A DNA stretch of 52,482 nucleotides from an uncultured bacterium (GCA_903837175.1 CAILTR010000092.1:1-52482), one strand, 5' to 3'. Positions 1-8,952 are shown, counted from the stretch's first letter. Notes: generated from the sequence alone by a model not told the origin. Translations and numbers: made by a program.

Positions 1-177
1 AAAAAATCGGGGGCGCGCAAAATGAAAAGAGCAAAGAGTATTTTTCTGTGGTGTGGCGAGCTTGTCGAGCGACGGCGGGGCTGGCTTCCTTATTGGGGGT
101 TTTGCTCAAAAAATATTCGAACATCAATCAAAAAACACCGCTTTGAAACTGAAAAGTGGCATACTAGAAATGGTATC

Positions 178-234
178 GGGGGTTCGCCGTATCATTCGAT
201 ACGGCGCCATGTCGAATGACAAGGCGAATCCCCC
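178..234. repeat. Nested palindrome (hairpin arms within a long hairpin)
   Basis: The arms GGGGGTTCGCC (178-188) and GGCGAATCCCCC (223-234) pair with one bulge. Inside lie two smaller hairpins, GTATC-ATTC-GATAC (189-202) and TGTC-GAAT-GACA (210-221), placed symmetrically about GGCGCC (203-208). The two small loops, ATTC and GAAT, are reverse complements, so the whole is also one imperfect palindrome. The architecture resembles the palindromes at 3580, 18014 and 19903. Confidence 0.75.
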
Positions 235-290
235 CCCCTTCTTTCCTCCAATTAAACTAATAAAGAAAATAAGTAAGCAAGCTAGGTTTC

Positions 291-317
291 ACCGAGGACG
301 GTCCTTGGCTGGGTTTC
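291..317. repeat. Dispersed hairpin repeat (GGACGGTCCT family), copy 1
   Basis: The sequence ACCGAGGACGGTCCTTGGCT followed by GGGTTTC resembles five other intergenic stretches in the window (10611, 12491, 13935, 16623, 16715). The first part folds on itself around CGG; the tail TGGGTTTC or TGGATTTC is shared by most copies. Confidence 0.6.
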
Positions 318-431
318 AAATTAGCGAATAAAAAATATTTTTTGAAAACAAATAAATTTAAATTCGTTATATTTGTTATAAGCGTGATGTAAGCTGTTTT
401 AATTAGTTTCAATAATTATTATTAAAAAAAT

Positions 432-1073
432 ATGAAAAATAAAACTATCATAATTATCGTGGTTGTCTTGCTCGTTGGACTTCTGGGCGGATATGCCATT
501 TCATCTACTATTCCATCATTTTCACAAAAAAATTCACCTGATTTGGTTCAAAAACAAAATGGAATTAGGCAAGAACAACGAAACCAGAACCCGAACCCAA
601 GACCGAATTTGAGCAAGTCTAATTGCTTGGCTGATGAATGTTTGACTGTGAATAATTTTGATTATCCCGCTGGAAGTTTGTCAACTCAAGCAAAAGAGGC
701 TTTGATAGAGGCTATAAATGATGAATACAAAGCCCATGCGCTTTATGAAAAAACCATTGAAAAATTTGGATTAGTAAAACCATTTTCGATGATTATTCGA
801 GCAGAAGAACAGCACATTTCTTCTTTGAAAGCACTTTTTGATAAATATGGAATGGAAATTCCCAAAGACAATTGGGCTGAAAAGGTTTCCGCAGAGGAAA
901 CACTGAAGCAAACATGTCAGTCGGGTGTTGATGCAGAGATTGCCAATGCAAATTTATACAAGGATAAGCTATTGCCAATGATTACTGACTATGAAGATAT
1001 AGCGTTGGTTTTCACGAACCTGATGGACGCATCTCAAGAAAAACATCTTCCAGCTTTTGAACGGTGCAATTAA
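432..1073 (+). CDS. Membrane-anchored ferritin-like protein (DUF2202 type)
   Basis: 213 residues. An N-terminal hydrophobic segment (about residues 4-25) acts as an anchor or signal; a polar N/Q/P-rich linker follows to about residue 65. The rest resembles the DUF2202 ferritin-like four-helix fold: ExxxH at E98-H102 and ExxH at E125-H128, with a later DASQEKHLPAF segment that would supply the matching helix pair. These are candidate metal ligands. The domain therefore probably faces the outside of the cell. The ATG at 432 has no Shine-Dalgarno sequence. It sits 33 bases upstream of the secreted Q-rich protein and the two probably share a transcript ending at 2007-2034. The family assignment is by motif recognition; the metal and reaction are unknown. 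Confidence 0.75.
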   Translation: MKNKTIIIIVVVLLVGLLGGYAISSTIPSFSQKNSPDLVQKQNGIRQEQRNQNPNPRPNLSKSNCLADECLTVNNFDYPAGSLSTQAKEALIEAINDEYKAHALYEKTIEKFGLVKPFSMIIRAEEQHISSLKALFDKYGMEIPKDNWAEKVSAEETLKQTCQSGVDAEIANANLYKDKLLPMITDYEDIALVFTNLMDASQEKHLPAFERCN

Positions 1074-1106
1074 ATTTATAAATAATAATAAACTAACACA
1101 AAAAAC

Positions 1107-1886
1107 ATGAAAAACAAAATTTTAGTGGCAGGAGTAACGATGGCAACCTTTGTTTTGGCTGGCAACGCTTACGCGGTTGGTCAAGGTGGTGTTGGACAAG
1201 GAAGTGGCAGTGGAATACATGAGTCAGGCACGGGGGTTGCTAATCCTGAATTGAAAGAAGAAAGTCAAGGTACTGGCCAAGGATTGCAAGACGGAACAGG
1301 AACGCAAACTCAACAACAAACACAACAAAAGTTGCAGGACGGAACAGGAACAGAAAATCAAGTCAAAAATCAAAACCAAGTGAAAAATCAGGGTGAGACA
1401 ATTCAAATTCAAACTCAAACTAGCGAACAACTAGGAAGTCAAACTGGAAATAAGGCAGTTTCAGCTGTGTCAGGGCAGGGGAAAAGCAAAGTAGCTGATG
1501 CTTTGCAAGAAATTTTGCAGGTGGCAAATAGAAACAGCGGAATTGGTCAACAAGTTAAAGCCATCGCTCAAACTCAAAACCAAAATCAAGAAAAATTAGA
1601 GACAAGCTTGCAAAAAGTTCAAAGTCAAAGTGGTTTTGCTAAATTTTTTGTTGGACCAAATTATGGTGAGATAAACAATGCTAAAAAAATATTAGAACAA
1701 AATCGCGAGCAGATTAAAAAGCTGAACCAAGTCAAGAATCAACTTGCCAGTCAAGGCGATGCGCAAAATTTGACTCAGCAAATTCAAATATTAGAACAGG
1801 CTAATTTGGAAATTGAAAATTCTTTAGGAACAGCGCAAGAAGGATTTAGCTTGTTTGGTTGGATGTTTAGAGCGTTTTCCAATTAA
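1107..1886 (+). CDS. Secreted Q/N-rich low-complexity protein
   Basis: 259 residues with a clear signal peptide (MKNKILVAG... cleavage likely after AYA near residue 23). Residues 25-110 are a G/Q/T/N-rich stretch with repeats of LQDGTGT and QNQVKNQ. Residues 125-240 look helical and are rich in Q, N and K, with heptad-like spacing typical of a coiled coil (QILEQANLEIENSL near the end). No catalytic motif is seen. Similar signal-peptide plus Q-rich proteins are common hypothetical proteins in CPR genomes (from memory, not searched). It follows the ferritin-like gene closely, so an envelope role for the pair is possible, but no function can be given. Confidence 0.7.
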   Translation: MKNKILVAGVTMATFVLAGNAYAVGQGGVGQGSGSGIHESGTGVANPELKEESQGTGQGLQDGTGTQTQQQTQQKLQDGTGTENQVKNQNQVKNQGETIQIQTQTSEQLGSQTGNKAVSAVSGQGKSKVADALQEILQVANRNSGIGQQVKAIAQTQNQNQEKLETSLQKVQSQSGFAKFFVGPNYGEINNAKKILEQNREQIKKLNQVKNQLASQGDAQNLTQQIQILEQANLEIENSLGTAQEGFSLFGWMFRAFSN

Positions 1887-2006
1887 TCGTCTTGAATAAT
1901 TTTTAAATGATTTTAGGTGGAGTGTCACTTTTCAGCTGGCACGAAATTAAGAAGTGAAAAAAGGGAAAAAGGTTTTAGTTTCGTTCGAAAAATATTTCCA
2001 GAATCT

Positions 2007-2034
2007 AAAAACAGCCATCAGTATGGCTGTTTTT
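2007..2034 (+). terminator. Intrinsic terminator after the Q-rich protein gene
   Basis: AACAGCCAT and ATGGCTGTT pair around CAGT and are followed by a T run. It closes the 432-1886 unit. Confidence 0.85.
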
Positions 2035-2101
2035 GCTTTTAGATGGCCGAAATAAGCTTGGGATGGATTTTGGGTAACTTTATAAGGTTTACAAATATTG
2101 A

Positions 2102-2119
2102 CAAACTTTATAAAGTTTG
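2102..2119. repeat. Perfect 18-bp palindrome upstream of the DUF4239-like gene
   Basis: CAAACTTTATAAAGTTTG is its own reverse complement and overlaps a TTGACA-like sequence. It may be an operator, or one of the TTTATAAAG word repeats seen again at 29190-29240. Confidence 0.5.
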
Positions 2120-2261
2120 AGTTGCAAATTTTTTAAAAGCAAGATTGCTTATTTTGATGAGGCTTGTTAAGATTAGACTATTGATTTGACTATTATTTTT
2201 GTGAGATTCTAGAGAGGAAATAAATAAAACTTTTTAATTTTTAGAATGATGTAAATTTATT

Positions 2262-3086
2262 ATGAAAAGCTTAAAAGCATTATTCATTTTGAATAAATTC
2301 AAAAAATTTAAAGTCGCCTCGCGTTGGAAATTGGCGCTCAAAACTGGGCCGTTTGTGTTGGCAATTGTGGCGTGCAAATTCTTGGCCCATTGGTTTGGTT
2401 GGGAATTTTTGTCGCTCAACTCACTTTTCACAGCGATTATCTCAGCTAATATTTTCCTGATTGGTTTTCTGATTTCTGGAACGCTGGTGGACTACAAGGA
2501 AAGTGAAAAATTGCCGGGCGATTTGGCGGCTAGCTTGGAAACTATGGCAGATGAAGGTCTGATTATTTTCAAAAACAAAAAAAGCCAGGAGGCCAAAAAA
2601 TATCTGCAAAAATTGTTGCAATTTAGCGAAGCATTGGTGGCTTGGTTTTACAAAAAAGAAAAAACCACCGACTTGATGAATAAATTGCTGGCCTTTAATG
2701 ATGATTTCCTGGCTTTTGAAAGTCAAACTCAAGCGAATTTTATCGCGCGTCTCAAGCAAGAACAAAATGTCATTCGCAAAATGCTCAATCGCATTCATAC
2801 GATCAGAGAAACTTCTTTCTTGGGAACAGGGTATGCTATTGTAGAAATCATTACTTCAATTTTGGTTTTTGGTTTGGTTTTTATTAAGATGGATCCTTTC
2901 TATGAGAGTGTTTTCTTTGTTTCCTTTGTGAGTTTCATTTTGATTTATATGCTGTATTTTATCAAGGATCTCGATAATCCCTTTGGTTTCAGTGAGGAAG
3001 AGAACCTGGTTGAAGAAGTTTCCCTCAAACCGATTTTAGACACCCGAAAAAGGCTCGAAGCGTATTGTCGAGAAATCGGGGAGTAG
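2262..3086 (+). CDS. Bestrophin-like/DUF4239-type membrane protein
   Basis: 274 residues. Two hydrophobic segments lie near the N-terminus (about 28-45 and 58-76, including FLIGFLISGTLVDY), then a soluble helical middle (80-185), then two more segments (about 192-210 and 217-236) followed by YFIKDLDNPFGF. A short cytosolic tail ends the protein. The layout (two plus two transmembrane helices, and a D-x-D-x-P-F motif right after the last one) matches the DUF4239/bestrophin-like group as remembered; transport activity is not established. Single gene, closed by the hairpin at 3119-3157. Confidence 0.55.
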   Translation: MKSLKALFILNKFKKFKVASRWKLALKTGPFVLAIVACKFLAHWFGWEFLSLNSLFTAIISANIFLIGFLISGTLVDYKESEKLPGDLAASLETMADEGLIIFKNKKSQEAKKYLQKLLQFSEALVAWFYKKEKTTDLMNKLLAFNDDFLAFESQTQANFIARLKQEQNVIRKMLNRIHTIRETSFLGTGYAIVEIITSILVFGLVFIKMDPFYESVFFVSFVSFILIYMLYFIKDLDNPFGFSEEENLVEEVSLKPILDTRKRLEAYCREIGE

Positions 3087-3118
3087 GCATTTTTGCTATA
3101 TGATTTTCAATTTTCTTC

Positions 3119-3160
3119 AACATTGCAAATCAGACCATATGGGTATGATTGCAATGTTTT
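3119..3160 (+). terminator. Terminator-like hairpin
   Basis: AACATTGCAAATCA (3119-3132) pairs with TGATTGCAATGTT (3145-3157) with one bulge and is followed by TTGGTTTT. It lies just after the DUF4239-like gene. Confidence 0.7.
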
Positions 3161-3235
3161 GGTTTTAAAAAGATATTGCAAAAAGTCGCATGCTTAGACT
3201 CTAGAATCTATTGCAATACTTTTTGTTTTAAAATT

Positions 3236-3559
3236 ATGGCAACAAAGCAAGCAACCGTCGATTATATTTTGGATCAGCTGGCCTCACTTGGCGAGGTGAG
3301 TGCGCGCAAAATGTTTGGAGAATACGCGCTCTACTTCGAGGGGAAAGTGGTGGGGCTGATTTGCAATGACACCCTTTTTGTTAAAATCACCGAGGCGGGC
3401 AAGCAATTTGTGGGCGGTCATTATCAAGAAGGCTATGCTTACAAAGGCGCCAAGGCTTCGATGGAAATTTCTGGCGACCTGCTGGAAGATCATCACTGGC
3501 TTTGCGAATTGATTTTGACAACCGCCAGTCAGTTGCCACTGCCGAAGAAGAAAAAATAA
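3236..3559 (+). CDS. TfoX N-terminal domain protein
   Basis: 107 residues from the ATG at 3236; the open frame extends upstream to 3149 but that part is AT-rich leader-like DNA with no family resemblance. The sequence MATKQATVDYILDQL...VSARKMFGEYALYFEGKVVGLI...LFVKIT is a typical TfoX/Sxy N-terminal domain and the whole protein is this one domain, ending in a lysine-rich tail. Sxy/TfoX in proteobacteria activates competence genes; here only the N-domain is present, so a competence role is not shown. No pilus gene is adjacent (the pil cluster starts at 36452). Confidence 0.85.
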   Translation: MATKQATVDYILDQLASLGEVSARKMFGEYALYFEGKVVGLICNDTLFVKITEAGKQFVGGHYQEGYAYKGAKASMEISGDLLEDHHWLCELILTTASQLPLPKKKK

Positions 3560-3579
3560 ATTAACACAACTTACTATTT

Positions 3580-3614
3580 GGGAGCTCAACTCCCATAGGG
3601 GGAGTTGAGCTCCC
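3580..3614. repeat. Nested palindrome GGGAGCTCAACTCCC, copy 1
   Basis: The arms GGGAGCTCAACTCCC (3580-3594) and GGGAGTTGAGCTCCC (3600-3614) are perfect 15-bp complements around the loop ATAGG. Each arm can also fold alone (GGGAG-CTCAA-CTCCC). The same design recurs at 18014-18048 and, with different stem bases, at 19903-19937. All three follow the stop codon of a plus-strand gene, so a 3'-end processing or termination role is possible, although this copy lacks a T run. Confidence 0.9.
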
Positions 3615-3693
3615 TTCGCGCGGCATGGTTGCAAGATGTCCATTCAACCACATAAGGACTTTTTTGAGAAATAATTTTTGTAAGAATAAATTT

Positions 3694-4092
3694 ATGAATG
3701 GCTATACTTGGTACTCGCAACTAATAAAACCAACTTGGTCGCCACCGGCTTGGCTTTTTGGGCCGGTGTGGACTTTTTTATACATTCTGATTTTTATTTC
3801 TTTTGGCAAGGTTTTCTTGATGACCTGGAAAAAAGAGATTGGACTAATGATTGCGTTGCCTTTCGTGCTCAATCTGATTTTCAACTTTGCTTTCACCTCG
3901 CTTCAATTTGGACTCAAAAATAATTATTTGGCAGCTGTTGATATTTTACTTATTCTTGGAACTTTAATTTGGGCTATGCTGGCAATTTATCCTTATGCTT
4001 CTTGGATAACTTATATCCAAATTCCATATCTGCTCTGGGTTTGTTTTGCAACTGTTTTGCAACTGACAATTACGTGGCTCAATAGAGGCTAA
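3694..4092 (+). CDS. TspO/MBR family (tryptophan-rich sensory) protein
   Basis: 132 residues from the ATG at 3694; the longer frame from 3625 is not family-like. Five hydrophobic segments are visible. The family signature WSPPAWLFGPVWTFLY lies near the N-terminus (about residues 14-29), followed by the middle FNFAFTSLQFGLKNNYLAAVDI and the final YIQIPYLLWVCFATVLQLTI. TspO proteins bind porphyrins and other hydrophobic ligands in the membrane and affect stress responses; the ligand here is unknown. Single gene, closed by the hairpin at 4324-4346. Confidence 0.9.
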   Translation: MNGYTWYSQLIKPTWSPPAWLFGPVWTFLYILIFISFGKVFLMTWKKEIGLMIALPFVLNLIFNFAFTSLQFGLKNNYLAAVDILLILGTLIWAMLAIYPYASWITYIQIPYLLWVCFATVLQLTITWLNRG

Positions 4093-4518
4093 GGGCAATA
4101 ACCAAGATACAAGATACAAGATACAAGATACAAGATACAATAACCCTGCCTACCTGCCTATCGGCAGACAGGTCGGCAGACAGGCCGGCAGGCAGGTCGG
4201 CAGACAGGCAAACAAATTTCAAATTCCAAATTCCAATATGCAAAGATACAAACTGTTTGAATATTTGATTTTTGATTATTGAATTTTGTTTGGTGCTTGT
4301 TTCTTAATGTTTGTATTTTGCATAAAAAATACTCTCCGTATTTTTTAGGTTCTTGCCTTTTTGGTCAAAGTTCTTTAGTCTTAGAATATGAATCCGGTAG
4401 TGAGAATTCGAAAAATATTCTTGGCTGGCTACTAGATTAAACAAAAAATAATTTTAAAGACTATTTTATGCAATAGAAGCTTGTTTTGGGCAAAGCCCAT
4501 TCGAATTTCTACTACCGG
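4093..4518. other. Intergenic region with word repeats, a terminator and the dnaG leader
   Basis: 4103-4140 has five runs of ATACAAG-like words. 4144-4210 is GC-rich low-complexity DNA made of CCTGCC/GGCAGACAGG units that can fold back on itself. 4216-4240 is of the AAATTCC word type. The terminator is at 4324-4346. The last part (4392-4520) is flanked by an inverted repeat whose right arm covers the dnaG start. No gene is seen. Confidence 0.6.
4324..4346 (+). terminator. Intrinsic terminator
   Basis: AAAAAATAC and GTATTTTTT pair around TCTCC; it lies downstream of the TspO gene. Confidence 0.75.
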
Positions 4519-4520
4519 AT
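4392..4520 (+). promoter_or_regulatory. Inverted repeat enclosing the dnaG leader and start codon
   Basis: ATCCGGTAGTGAGAATTCG (4392-4410) and CGAATTTCTACTACCGGAT (4502-4520) are near-perfect complements (about 16 of 19). The right arm includes the first two bases of the dnaG ATG (4519-4521). In RNA this would close a 91-base loop and could hide the start codon; in DNA it could be a pair of binding sites. Confidence 0.55.
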
Positions 4521-6336
4521 GAATAACAATGTTGAAGAAATCAAAGCGCGGCTCAATATTGTCGATGTGGTCGGCGAATATGTGAGATTGACTAAAGGCG
4601 GGGCAAACTGGAAAGGTTTGTGTCCTTTTCATAGTGAAAAAAGTCCTTCTTTTATGGTTAATGAGGAAAAACAAATTTTTCATTGTTTTGGTTGTAGCAA
4701 GGGGGGAGACGTTTTCACGTTTGTGCAGGAAATTGAAAGTCTGGATTTTCGAGAAACCTTGAAAATGTTGGCAGAAAAAGCGGGGGTGCAATTGGAAGAA
4801 TATAAGGGAGCTCCCCAGGAAAAAGATCACAAAAAAAGAGTCTTGGAAGCACTGGAACTGGCAACGAAATTTTTTGAAACCCAACTTTGGAAAGGCATGG
4901 GCAGGGAGAAAATCCTGGGCTATTTAAATGAACGTGGCATTAGTGATGATAGTATTCGCAACTTTCGCGTGGGCTTTGCTCCAGCCGGCTGGGATAATAT
5001 TTTAAAATTCTTATTGGAAAGAGGTTTTTCACTCGAAGAAATTTCTAAAACCGGACTACTAGTGCAAAAGAATCCAGATCCTCTAAAAGCTAACAGCTAT
5101 AAGCTAGAAGCTAGTTTCTATGATCGCTTTCGCGATCGAATTATGTTTCCAATTCAAGACGCGATGGGAGTGGTAGTTGGCTATACAGCCCGCGTAGCGC
5201 CAGGGCAAGATGAATCGCAAGCCAAGTATATTAATACCCCGGAAACGCTCGTTTATCATAAGAGTAAGGCGCTGTATGGTCTTTTTTACGCTAAGCAGGC
5301 GATTAAACAGAAAAATTTTACCCTACTGGTCGAAGGTCAAATGGACGTGATTGCTTGTCATCAAGCGGGGCTGACTAATACGGTGGCTGTTTCAGGAACA
5401 GCGCTGACCGGCGAACACGTCACGATTTTAAAAAGATATAGTGATAATGTTAAAATGCTTTTTGATATGGACAGTGCTGGTCGCCAAGCGGCCAAGAAAA
5501 GTGCGGATTTATGCTTCGGCCAAGATGTCAAAGTAAAAATCGTGACGCTTTCGCAAGGTAAGGACGCGGCCGAAGTGGCGCTTAAAGATCCGCAACTTTT
5601 ACTTTCAGCCGTAGCTGGTTCAATAGGCGCGGTGGAAGCTTTTTTTGCGGAGGCTTTAAAAGAATTTGATCAAAGAACCGCCGAAGGCAAAAGAAGTATC
5701 GCCAATAGCGTCCTTTCGCATGTGGCCAATATGCCTAATCAAATCGAGAAAAATTATTGGATTAAGAAACTAGCGCATCAACTGGACGTGGAAGAAAAAG
5801 TCATCAGCGACGTACTAAAGTCATTGACCCCAAGTAGTTTCATTTCGACCGCTGGCAGAAAGGAACCCGAAAAGGAAAGCCTTAAATTCCAAAATCGGGC
5901 TGAAATAGTGCGCGATCTCCTGGCGGGGCTTATCCTGAGTGAGAAGGAGATTTGGAAGGAAACTTTTGAAAAAGTTGGAACTAGCGCTTGGGTGCAGGCG
6001 GATAAGCTCTTGAAATTTTTATTTGAAAAAGGCCCGCAAGTTGATTTTTCCTATGAAAACTTACTCCAGGCAGTTGCGGAAGATCAAAAGAAACGACTTT
6101 CCGAGCTTTATTTCGTGGCTAAATACCGTTTTTCGCAGGATGGGGTGGTGGAATATGCCGGCGAGGAACTTCGTCAGCTAGTAAACGTGCACATCGAGCA
6201 ATACCTAAAAGAATTGCATAAAAACAAACTCCATAGTATCATGAAAGAAATTAAAAGTGCCGAGGAAAGAGGTGATAAGGAGGCGCTTGGTAAGTTAATG
6301 GGCGAGTTTGCAAAGCTTTCCCAAGAAAATAATTAA
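4519..6336 (+). CDS. dnaG: DNA primase DnaG
   Basis: 605 residues from the ATG at 4519; the frame upstream to 4486 is leader. It synthesises RNA primers at the replication fork together with DnaB. The zinc-binding CHC2 domain is visible as C35-x2-H38...C56-x2-C59. The catalytic core carries the Toprim motifs: [16 protein letters not shown] (conserved Glu) and [10 protein letters not shown] (DxD). A C-terminal helicase-binding-like helical region follows. Length and domain order are normal for the family. It is followed 74 bases later by rpoD, the usual dnaG-rpoD pairing; rpsU is not in front. A small terminator-like hairpin (6347-6365) stands between the two genes. Confidence 0.97.
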   Translation: MNNNVEEIKARLNIVDVVGEYVRLTKGGANWKGLCPFHSEKSPSFMVNEEKQIFHCFGCSKGGDVFTFVQEIESLDFRETLKMLAEKAGVQLEEYKGAPQEKDHKKRVLEALELATKFFETQLWKGMGREKILGYLNERGISDDSIRNFRVGFAPAGWDNILKFLLERGFSLEEISKTGLLVQKNPDPLKANSYKLEASFYDRFRDRIMFPIQDAMGVVVGYTARVAPGQDESQAKYINTPETLVYHKSKALYGLFYAKQAIKQKNFTLLVEGQMDVIACHQAGLTNTVAVSGTALTGEHVTILKRYSDNVKMLFDMDSAGRQAAKKSADLCFGQDVKVKIVTLSQGKDAAEVALKDPQLLLSAVAGSIGAVEAFFAEALKEFDQRTAEGKRSIANSVLSHVANMPNQIEKNYWIKKLAHQLDVEEKVISDVLKSLTPSSFISTAGRKEPEKESLKFQNRAEIVRDLLAGLILSEKEIWKETFEKVGTSAWVQADKLLKFLFEKGPQVDFSYENLLQAVAEDQKKRLSELYFVAKYRFSQDGVVEYAGEELRQLVNVHIEQYLKELHKNKLHSIMKEIKSAEERGDKEALGKLMGEFAKLSQENN

Positions 6337-6344
6337 GACAAACA

Positions 6345-6366
6345 CTGGCAATGATGCCGGTTTTTG
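6345..6366 (+). terminator. Terminator-like hairpin between dnaG and rpoD
   Basis: ACTGGCA-ATGA-TGCCGGT followed by TTTT. The stem is short (GGCA/TGCC plus flanking pairs), so it is probably a partial terminator that sets the dnaG to rpoD ratio. The longest open rpoD frame would start inside it (6351), which argues for a later rpoD start. Confidence 0.5.
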
Positions 6367-6410
6367 CTGTTTTTGATAAATTGCTAGTTTCATCATCTTT
6401 ACAAAGAATT

Positions 6411-7907
6411 ATGAAAATGAAAAAAAAGCTTTTAAGAAAAAAAACAGTCAAGCCAAAAGCTGTCAGCAAACCAAAGGCTTTAAAGCAAAAGCCTAAGAAA
6501 GTCGTAGCTAAAAAGCCTATGGCAAAGAAGGTTGTTTTACTTTCCCAGAAAAAGAAAGCTAAGCTGGTAAAAAAAGTTGTTACCCTGAAAAAGAAGAAGC
6601 AAGTTAAGAGTTCTAAAATTAATAAAGCAGCTCAGTCAAAAAAAATAAAAATGAAAATGATTAAAAAAAATTCAAAGAAAATTGTTCCCAAAAAAGCTGC
6701 TCCGCAACCTAAGCCAGTGGTAAAAAAGCCAGTCAAGAAAGATCTTCCAAAGAAAGTTTTGCCAAAAATAAAAAAGGAAACTCCCGTACGGATGGAAGAT
6801 CGAGAGCCTGGCAAGGTGGATATTTTAGCGGAACTAATTTCGCGCGGAAAAGTTCGCGGTTTTGTAACGGAAGATGAGATTATTCACCTAATGCCAGATG
6901 CCGAAGAAGATATTGAAGAGCTGGAAAATTTATATGAAAAATTAGAGACCTCCGGAATTAAGGTAGTAATTTCGGATGATATGTTAAAGATTGATAGCGA
7001 TAAAGAATCGCAAGCTTTTGAGAAAAGTAAAAAAGATAAAAATGCTGATATTAACCTGAGCGAATCGCTGGAGGATAGTTCTTCGGATTTAGTGCAAATG
7101 TATTTGCGTGAAATTGGAAGAGTGCCGTTGCTTAAATTTGAAGATGAGGTGAAACTGGCCAAAGCCAATGAAAAAGGGGACTTAGCGGCTAAGCAGAAAT
7201 TGACTGAAGCTAATTTGCGCCTTGTGGTCAGTATTGCGAAAAAATATGTGGGTCGCTCCCATAACCTTTCTCTACTTGATTTAATTCAAGAAGGTAATAT
7301 TGGGCTTTTCCGCGCCGTAGAAAAATTTGATTATCGTAAGGGCTATAAGTTCTCGACTTATGCTACCTGGTGGATTCGTCAAGCGATTACACGGGCCCTG
7401 GCTGACCAATCACGTACAATTCGCATTCCAGTGCATATGGTGGAAACGATTAATAAATACACTCAAATTACGCGTCGTTTAGTTCAGGAACTCGGGCGCG
7501 AACCTTTGCCGGAGGAAATTGCCGCCGAAATGAATATTGAAGTTGATAAAATTAGACACATCCAAAAAATTTCTCAGGAAACAGTTTCCCTGGAAACTTC
7601 CGTGGGGGATAGCGATGACGATAGCGTGTTGGGCGATTTTATTGAAGACACAGAAACGGTGATGCCTAATCAAGTTGCCTCGCGAAAACTACTAAAAAAT
7701 CATTTTAATGAAGTGCTTCGTGAACTAACTCCGCGCGAGCAAAAGATTTTAAAAATTCGTTTTGGCCTAGAAGATGGCGTGACGCATACCCTGGAAGAAG
7801 TCGGCAAAGAATTTGGCGTAACCCGCGAGCGTATCCGTCAAATCGAAGCCAAGGCGCTGGATAAAATTCGTCAGCACAAGAGTATTGAGAAGTTGAAAGA
7901 CTACTAA
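6411..7907 (+). CDS. rpoD: Primary sigma factor RpoD (sigma-70) with a lysine-rich N-terminal extension
   Basis: 498 residues from the ATG at 6411; ATGs at 6351 and 6417 are alternatives. Residues 1 to about 105 are extremely basic, with KKK/KPK/PKK runs resembling a histone-H1-like tail. A short acidic region-1.1-like domain follows ([20 protein letters not shown]). Then come region 1.2 ([15 protein letters not shown]), region 2 ([12 protein letters not shown]...[13 protein letters not shown]), region 3 ([14 protein letters not shown]) and region 4 with the helix-turn-helix ([20 protein letters not shown]). It directs RNA polymerase to housekeeping promoters. The basic tail could bind DNA or RNA; this is inference. 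Downstream of dnaG, as usual. Confidence 0.96.
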   Translation: MKMKKKLLRKKTVKPKAVSKPKALKQKPKKVVAKKPMAKKVVLLSQKKKAKLVKKVVTLKKKKQVKSSKINKAAQSKKIKMKMIKKNSKKIVPKKAAPQPKPVVKKPVKKDLPKKVLPKIKKETPVRMEDREPGKVDILAELISRGKVRGFVTEDEIIHLMPDAEEDIEELENLYEKLETSGIKVVISDDMLKIDSDKESQAFEKSKKDKNADINLSESLEDSSSDLVQMYLREIGRVPLLKFEDEVKLAKANEKGDLAAKQKLTEANLRLVVSIAKKYVGRSHNLSLLDLIQEGNIGLFRAVEKFDYRKGYKFSTYATWWIRQAITRALADQSRTIRIPVHMVETINKYTQITRRLVQELGREPLPEEIAAEMNIEVDKIRHIQKISQETVSLETSVGDSDDDSVLGDFIEDTETVMPNQVASRKLLKNHFNEVLRELTPREQKILKIRFGLEDGVTHTLEEVGKEFGVTRERIRQIEAKALDKIRQHKSIEKLKDY

Positions 7908-8090
7908 ACATCAAACATGGAACACATAACATGGAGCATGTAACATGAGACAGAAAGGAAAAATGTCTAAATCCTAATGTCTAAGGAGGGTAGGCAGCAA
8001 TCAATATACAACATACGACATACAATATACAATATACAATATACAAAATACAAGAGGCAAAATACAAGAGGCAAAATGCAAGAGGCAATA
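7908..8090. repeat. Word-repeat junction (CATGGAACACATAACA, ACAATATAC, ACAAGAGGCAAAAT)
   Basis: Three kinds of near-tandem words follow each other: ACATGGAACACATAACATGG-like units (7915-7948), ACAATAT/ACATAC units (8003-8050) and three ACAAGAGGCAAAAT-like units (8047-8088). The 16-bp word CATGGAACACATAACA recurs inverted at about 43346-43361 in front of pilM. No gene is seen. Confidence 0.6.
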
Positions 8091-8121
8091 AAAATAACCT
8101 TCGGAACGAAGGTTATTTTTT
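8091..8121. terminator. Bidirectional terminator between rpoD and the SDR gene
   Basis: AAAATAACCTTC (8091-8102) pairs with GAAGGTTATTTTT (8108-8120) around GGAAC. There is an A run on the left and a T run on the right, suited to both converging genes. Confidence 0.85.
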
Positions 8122-8147
8122 TAGCTCATATTAAATTTTTTGAGAAA

Positions 8148-8882
8148 CTATTTAATTGTCCAACCGCCATCGACGACAATAACTTGGCCAGTGATGTAAC
8201 TTGATTTTTCTGAAGCTAGGAAAACCACAGCGTTGGCGATATCTTCAGGTTGTCCCATTCTTTGAATTGGAATTCCAGTTAGCATGCCTTTGATTTGGTC
8301 GTCTGGCATTTGGGCGCCTGGGGTTTGGATTGCACCTGGAGCAACGGCGTTAACTGTGATATTTTTTCCAGCAGTTTCTAAAGCTAAAGCCCTGATCATG
8401 CCGTTTACTCCCCCTTTGGTGGCGCAGTAGTGAACCAAGCCGGCAAAGCCTTGAAGAGAAGCAATTGAAGAGATGTTGATAATTCTTCCGCCTTCAGGCA
8501 TCGTTTTTAAAGCTTCTTTCGAGGTCAAAAAAATGCTTTTCAGGTTTACATTCATCACTTTGTCCCAATCAGCTTCTTGCATATTTTCGAAAGGTACAAA
8601 AGGATAAATTCCAGCGTTATTAACTAAAATATCAACCTTGCCAAACTGGGATACGGTTTGACTAAAAAGTTCATTTACTTCATTTGAATTTGAAACATCG
8701 CATTTGACTGCTAGGGATTTAACTCCAAGCTGCGCAACTTCAGCTGCAACTTTCTCAGCATTTTCTTGGTTAATGTCGGTCACCACAATATCATAACCTT
8801 CGTTAGCCATTTCCAAAGCAATACCTCTGCCAATTCCGACCCCAGCTCCAGTGACGATGGCCACTTTGTTTTTTAATTTCAT
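8148..8882 (-). CDS. Short-chain dehydrogenase/reductase (FabG-like)
   Basis: 244 residues from the ATG at 8882; a start at 8903 would add seven residues (MKRKKQK). Classical SDR: the nucleotide-binding motif TGAGVGIGRG near the N-terminus, NNAG in the middle, catalytic Ser in INISSIAS, and the YxxxK pair in YCATKGG. The C-terminus SSYITGQVIVVDGGWTIK is typical of 3-oxoacyl-ACP reductase/glucose dehydrogenase-like members. The substrate cannot be read from the sequence. No fatty-acid synthesis gene is adjacent, so naming it fabG would go too far. It is transcribed alone, convergent with rpoD. Confidence 0.9.
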   Translation of the reverse strand: MKLKNKVAIVTGAGVGIGRGIALEMANEGYDIVVTDINQENAEKVAAEVAQLGVKSLAVKCDVSNSNEVNELFSQTVSQFGKVDILVNNAGIYPFVPFENMQEADWDKVMNVNLKSIFLTSKEALKTMPEGGRIINISSIASLQGFAGLVHYCATKGGVNGMIRALALETAGKNITVNAVAPGAIQTPGAQMPDDQIKGMLTGIPIQRMGQPEDIANAVVFLASEKSSYITGQVIVVDGGWTIK

Positions 8883-8952
8883 TTTTTGTTTTTTTCTTTT
8901 CAAATTGCGCCAAAGCGCCGCTTGAGAAAGATTATTTTAAAACTTAATTAAC

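Larger units (their letters stand above)
1..431. other. Intergenic region with one large palindrome and one dispersed repeat; no gene recognised
   Basis: No convincing coding sequence is visible: short open frames here have no recognisable composition and run through palindromic DNA. The region holds a 57-bp nested palindrome (178-234) and a copy of the GGACGGTCCT hairpin repeat (291-317). The last 100 bases are very AT-rich and probably carry the promoter of the ferritin-like gene at 432, but no clean -35/-10 pair stands out. Confidence 0.6.

Noticed and set aside
22-331. Two short overlapping open frames at the window start
   Set aside because: They run through the 57-bp palindrome and the hairpin repeat, have no recognisable composition or start signals, and resemble no family.
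4103-4210. Tandem words considered as a CRISPR array or as replication iterons
   Set aside because: Units are too short, adjacent and degenerate, with no spacers of constant length, no cas genes, and no dnaA box pattern or dnaA gene nearby.
8148-8882. Naming the SDR gene fabG
   Set aside because: The SDR motifs fit many substrates and no fatty-acid synthesis gene is adjacent.
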